Notes under the pieces: generated by a model
Seen by the model: the letters and a program-made list of their open reading frames with translations, nothing else
Databases searched by the model: none
What the model was told of the DNA's origin: nothing
Made by a program: the position numbers and the translations under genes
Source of the DNA: Methylobacterium aquaticum
GTDB lineage: Bacteria > Pseudomonadota > Alphaproteobacteria > Rhizobiales > Beijerinckiaceae
Assembly: GCF_001043915.1 (NCBI RefSeq)
Contig: NZ_LABX01000029.1
Coordinates: forward strand, 1-50,059
Length of the DNA stretch: 50,059 nucleotides
Direction: 5' to 3'
In this document: piece by piece, positions 47,082 to 50,059 of the stretch
Position numbering within the stretch: position 1 is the first letter of the stretch
How the letters are laid out: the number at the start of each line of letters is the position of its first letter

Positions 47082-47165
47082 AGCCGCCTCGCAGCCCGTT
47101 GGGTCGTTCTGGTGCTCCTCCGACCCGCAACCTCATTCTGAGGCGCGGGTGGGACGAGCAGAGCT

Positions 47166-47618
47166 TTAGACCGTCGGGGCGCGCCCGCCATAATAATCGT
47201 CGAGGCGTCCGCCATAGGCCGGATCGGTGAACGGGTCCTCGCCCGGGCCGTGGCGCGGCGCGCCGGCCATGGTGTCGGCGTCGATGTCGATGACGTAGCC
47301 GCCGAGGCGCAGGTCGTAGGTCAAGGATTTCCAGGGCACCGGGTGGTAGCTCTCGCCGAAGCCCAGGAACCCGCCGAAGGACAGGACCGCGTAGGCGACC
47401 TGCCCCGTCACCTTGTCGACCATGAAGTTGTAGACGCTGCCGAGATGCTCGCCCTTGCGGTCGTAGACGGCGGTGCCCTCGACCTTGTTCGAGGCGATCA
47501 GCCGGCGGGTCTCGTCGAGGGCGAGGCCGTCGCCAGACGGGTCGAGCTGCATCGTGCCGGACTCGCGGAGGGAGCGCTCGTTGGGCGAGACGCGATTCTG
47601 CGGGAGTTCGGTCGGCAT
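47166..47618 (-). CDS. PRC-barrel domain protein
   Basis: 150-residue protein with a PRC-barrel (residues about 35-115): LIASNKVEGTAVYDRKGEHL, GSVYNFMVDKVTGQVAYAVL, then YHPVPWKSLTYDLRLGGYVI. PRC barrels are small beta domains that bind proteins or RNA, as in the photosynthetic H subunit and RimM; stand-alone ones are common in Methylobacterium-type bacteria. Tyr/Gly-rich C-terminus (RLDDYYGGRAPTV). ATG 47618. Function unknown, possibly stress related. Confidence 0.88.
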   Translation of the reverse strand: MPTELPQNRVSPNERSLRESGTMQLDPSGDGLALDETRRLIASNKVEGTAVYDRKGEHLGSVYNFMVDKVTGQVAYAVLSFGGFLGFGESYHPVPWKSLTYDLRLGGYVIDIDADTMAGAPRHGPGEDPFTDPAYGGRLDDYYGGRAPTV

Positions 47619-47686
47619 TGGCGGGCTCCGGGATCGAGGGACGGGTTCCTCGGGGAACCGGCCTCGTCCGCGACGGTTCCGCGCCG

Positions 47687-48160
47687 TCAGCGCCCCGTCT
47701 CTTCCTTCTCGTCCTCCTGCTGCTGCTCGGCCACCTCGGTGCGAACGGTGCGGCTCGCCAGCATCATCTCGACCGCGAAGGCGGCGAGCGAGGCCAGGGT
47801 GCAGACGATTGCGGCGCCGAACAGGCAGAACAGCACGCTCGCCACCGCGGCGTCCCGCAGGGTGCCGACGAACAGCGTCAGCACCGCGCCGCAGATCGCG
47901 ACGCCGCCGAGCGCCGCGATCACCACCGCCACGTCGAGGGCGAGGCTGCGCCGGCGCAGGTCCCGGAGCCGGGCCTGGTCGCCGGGCCGCTCGCTGGCGC
48001 GGTCAGACAGCTTCTCGACCTGATCGGCGACACGGGCGTGCCGGGTCGAGAAGACGTTGAGCAGCGTCGCGATGCCGGAGAGCAGGAAGACCGGTGTCAA
48101 TGCCACCTGGATGATGTGGGCGATCGAATCGACCTGGGACGGATCGGCGATGGGGATCAT
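47687..48160 (-). CDS. DUF2721 membrane protein
   Basis: 157 residues from ATG 48160 (MIPIADPSQVDSIAHIIQVA), matching the DUF2721 beginning in which two membrane helices flank a conserved loop. Helices: about 13-30 (ALTPVFLLSGIATLLNVF), 70-95 and 100-130. The loop STRHARVADQVEKLSDRASE is characteristic. A Gln/Glu-rich tail ends it. Function is unknown. A weaker upstream start would add 41 residues without similarity. Confidence 0.85.
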   Translation of the reverse strand: MIPIADPSQVDSIAHIIQVALTPVFLLSGIATLLNVFSTRHARVADQVEKLSDRASERPGDQARLRDLRRRSLALDVAVVIAALGGVAICGAVLTLFVGTLRDAAVASVLFCLFGAAIVCTLASLAAFAVEMMLASRTVRTEVAEQQQEDEKEETGR

Positions 48161-48302
48161 GCGGGGGAGGCACGGGAGGGAGGAGGTGGACGGATCTGCC
48201 ACGGGCAAGAGCGCGCGGCGGTCCCGGCGGGGCGCCGCATCGCGGTTTCCGCTATGACAGGTGCCGCCGCGGAACGGCGGCACGATGAAGGGCAGGGGCG
48301 GA

Positions 48303-49091
48303 TCAGCCCGCCGCGATCGCGAGCCGCGCGCCGTGGGTCAGCCGCCGGTCGAGCTCGCCCGCGTCGCGGCTGGCCCGGAACACCGCGGCCACCGGGCCCT
48401 CGCCGCGCGCCGCCAGGGCTTCGGACAAGGCGCCGCCCGTGCCTGCCGGGCTCGCCAGGGTGACGGTGGTGGCGGGCCCGAGCGGCAGGGTGACGGCGCG
48501 GGCCGGCTCGCCCAGGATCTCCGCCTCGACGATCGGCGCATCGGCCCCGGTGCCGAGGAGGGCGGCGTAGCGGGCGCGGGACGCCGCGGCGTCGCGCACC
48601 GCCACGGTGAGCGACCGGATCCCGGTGACGCCGTTATCGTGGCGGCGCACGTCGCCTTCCTGCACGCGGAGGCTCCGGGGCGTGACGTCGCCGCACAGGA
48701 ACGGCACGTCCGAGCCGGGCGCCCGGGCGGTCTTCCAGTCCAGGCGGGCACCGTCCGGCCGGAAGCGGCCACCGGGCACCGGGTCCTCGATGTCGAGCCC
48801 GCGCCTTTGCGCCGCCGCCACGTCGGCGTCGATGTCGCCGGGCAGGAGCGCGTGATCGAGAAAACCTTCGCCGGCCCGGTGAGTGACCTCGGACCAGCGG
48901 TTGCCGGGCTCGGGTGTCCGGAAGGCGATCAGTTCGAGATAGGCGCCGTCCTCCAGCACCACCAGCACGTTGTGGGTGATCCCGTTCTGGTGCTCGCCGC
49001 CGCGGATCACCGTGAAGCCGAGGCTCGCGTAATCCGCGAAGGCGGCGTCGAGATCGGCGACCGCGATGACGAGATGGTCGAGGGTGAGCAT
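48303..49091 (-). CDS. VOC-superfamily (glyoxalase-like) protein
   Basis: 262 residues from ATG 49091 (MLTLDHLVIAVADLDAAFAD), the usual start of glyoxalase-like domain proteins. The first VOC module (1-125) has LDHLVIAVADL and YLELIAFRTPE, likely metal ligands at His5 and Glu near 55-60; a second, more divergent module follows from about 155 (IRSLTVAVRDAAASRARYAA). Enzyme activity in this family ranges from glyoxalase to dioxygenase, so the reaction cannot be named. The next plus-strand gene is divergent 200 bp away. Confidence 0.85.
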   Translation of the reverse strand: MLTLDHLVIAVADLDAAFADYASLGFTVIRGGEHQNGITHNVLVVLEDGAYLELIAFRTPEPGNRWSEVTHRAGEGFLDHALLPGDIDADVAAAQRRGLDIEDPVPGGRFRPDGARLDWKTARAPGSDVPFLCGDVTPRSLRVQEGDVRRHDNGVTGIRSLTVAVRDAAASRARYAALLGTGADAPIVEAEILGEPARAVTLPLGPATTVTLASPAGTGGALSEALAARGEGPVAAVFRASRDAGELDRRLTHGARLAIAAG

Positions 49092-49290
49092 GAGCGATCC
49101 TCTTTCGGCGGCCGGGCGGCTGACGCCCGCCTCTGGATGAGCACCGCTATAGGCGGCCTGCGCCGCGGCGGCGACCTCGACGGGCGATCCGGTGCCCGAC
49201 TCCGGGCATCGGGTCGCGGTCAAGGAAACATCGGGCGCAACCTGGCGTTCTGGCCTCGACTTCGTTCCCCCCTCACGAGAGGACATCCCG

Positions 49291-49746
49291 ATGCCGATCC
49301 CCGCCCGCGCCGCCCTGGCTGCCGCTCTTCTCGCCATCTCCGTCTCGGGCGGGGCGCATGCCGCCAACGACCTGCCGCCGCCGAAGACCGACGCGATGCC
49401 GCCGGTCGAGGTGACGATCACCGCCGAGAACGGTGTGCCACGCTGCGCCCCCGCCGAGCTGCGCCTGCCGGCCCAGAGCAACGTCGACCTGCACGTGACC
49501 AACCAGTCGACCATGCAAGTGTCGCTCACCGCGCCGCAGATCTTCCAGAACAAGAATGTGCTGCACCACGACGGCGACGTGGTCCACGTGGCGAGCAACG
49601 ACGCCTATCTGGTCAAGGCCAACGGCAAGGGCGAGATCCGCCTGCGCACCATCGCGCCGGGCGAGTACACCTATGGCTGCACGGCGACGACGAAGCAGGA
49701 CCAGCCGTTCACCGGCAAGCTGACGCTGGTCGATCCGGCGAAATGA
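49291..49746 (+). CDS. Secreted cupredoxin-like protein
   Basis: 151 residues from ATG 49291, preceded by GAGAGGA. Sec signal peptide MPIPARAALAAALLAISVSG with cleavage expected after AHA. The mature domain (about 45-145) looks like a cupredoxin: PVEVTITAENGVPRCAPAEL, LRLPAQSNVDLHVTNQS, and ends with GEYTYGCTATTKQDQPFTGK. The usual type 1 copper ligands (Cys followed by His and Met in the last loop) are not seen; the last loop has Cys but then TATTKQ, so it may not bind copper in the classic way. Periplasmic; function unknown. Confidence 0.8.
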   Translation: MPIPARAALAAALLAISVSGGAHAANDLPPPKTDAMPPVEVTITAENGVPRCAPAELRLPAQSNVDLHVTNQSTMQVSLTAPQIFQNKNVLHHDGDVVHVASNDAYLVKANGKGEIRLRTIAPGEYTYGCTATTKQDQPFTGKLTLVDPAK

Positions 49747-49796
49747 GGGGGGTGGGGAGGCGATGTTTTCTCCCCCGGTGCTGCGACCTGCCGTGT

Positions 49797-49820
49797 CATA
49801 CCATCGGCCCAAGATGCTGA
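49797..49820 (-). repeat. Dispersed extragenic repeat, family R, copy 4, cut by an IS element
   Basis: The 24-bp CATACCATCGGCCCAAGATGCTGA is identical to the plus-strand start of copy 2 (19817-19840) and then stops abruptly where the insertion sequence begins. Confidence 0.85.
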
Positions 49821-50059
49821 GAGTCCGTTCGGAAAGGGTGACATCAGTATATTTCAAGGTTATGCGGAATGGCAGCACGTCGTGAATGGCTTGATGGCTC
49901 GGCCGTGGCTTGGACCAAAGAGAACAGACCGCGGTACGATCGCCGCAACCAGAGATACCCGAGTGATCTGACGCCAGACGAATGGCGCGAATTGGAACCC
50001 CTCCTACCGGTCGCTCAAGGGACCGGCAGGCCACGGACCTACAGCCTTCAGGAGGTCAT
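49821..50059 (+). mobile_element. IS5-family insertion sequence, left part only
   Basis: Boundary set where the dispersed repeat breaks off. The proposed left end starts GAGTCCGTTCGGAAAGGG, and TGA (49818-49820) would be a TNA-type target site as used by the IS1031 group of IS5. The element runs off the window; its right end and target duplication are not visible. Confidence 0.72.
49869..50059 (+). CDS. IS5-family transposase, N-terminal fragment (runs off window)
   Basis: 63 codons from ATG 49869 to the window edge, with no stop. The segment RYPSDLTPDEWRELEPLLP and GRPRTYSLQEV is the typical N-terminus of IS5-group DDE transposases. GC content and codon use are lower than in neighbouring genes, as expected for a mobile element. 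Whether it is intact, or continues through a programmed frameshift as in IS1031-like elements, cannot be told. Confidence 0.85.
   Translation, partial: MAARREWLDGSAVAWTKENRPRYDRRNQRYPSDLTPDEWRELEPLLPVAQGTGRPRTYSLQEV

Overview
The window is very GC-rich (roughly 70% by eye), with coding on both strands and almost every third codon position G or C. Gene order, protein types and the dense families of small extragenic repeats fit an alphaproteobacterium of the Hyphomicrobiales, most like Methylobacterium or a close relative. This is an inference from family resemblance; no search was run. No rRNA, tRNA, CRISPR array or prophage was seen.

Layout. 1-2577: the N-terminal 508 codons of a methyl-accepting chemotaxis protein and a TetR regulator, both on the minus strand. 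2770-9894: a branched-chain-amino-acid-type (HAAT) ABC importer operon (ATPase, acyl-CoA ligase, two permeases, binding protein, second ATPase), divergent from the TetR gene; the embedded ligase suggests import of a carboxylic acid followed by CoA activation. 10161-13722: an AraC/GyrI-like regulator, a YcaC-like isochorismatase-fold hydrolase and a trehalose-synthase-like GH13 enzyme. 13983-19728: the urea importer urtABCDE behind a near-perfect sigma-54 promoter. 20027-22755: a secreted unknown protein with a divergent TetR regulator, and a secreted alpha/beta hydrolase. 23130-31351: the conserved transcription/translation operon rimP-nusA-ylxR-infB-rbfA-truB, followed by a thioesterase. 32118-37545: a peptide/opine-type ABC importer (binding protein, two permeases, two ATPases) ending in a clear terminator. 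37748-38650: a membrane diguanylate cyclase. 39237-42921: a beta-alanine/omega-amino acid degradation module (CoA-acylating semialdehyde dehydrogenase, omega-amino acid:pyruvate aminotransferase, divergent XRE-cupin regulator). 42984-49746: a GntR regulator, a secreted esterase, a HAD phosphatase, a small lipoprotein, a HARP-like protein without a helicase, a PRC-barrel protein, a DUF2721 membrane protein, a VOC protein and a secreted cupredoxin-like protein. 49821-50059: the start of an IS5-family insertion sequence.

The most interesting non-coding signal is the placement of extragenic repeats. In all three ABC-importer operons, a structured repeat block sits directly between the solute-binding-protein gene and the next transporter gene (216, 231 and 493 bp), while most other junctions in these operons overlap by 4 bp. 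This recalls the E. coli malE-malF REP arrangement and may set binding-protein excess. A second dispersed family (four copies) is seen in both orientations, and one copy is cut by the IS5 element at the right edge. Other regulatory signals are an attenuator-like hairpin in the rimP-nusA leader, a palindrome between the secreted-protein and TetR genes, a GGCAAC cluster at the XRE-cupin/aminotransferase divergence, and hairpins at both rbfA borders.

No clearly new defence or metabolic system is visible. The best unexplained items are the repeat placement, the helicase-free HARP-like protein, the secreted protein/TetR pair and a 61-codon gene at 31811-31993.
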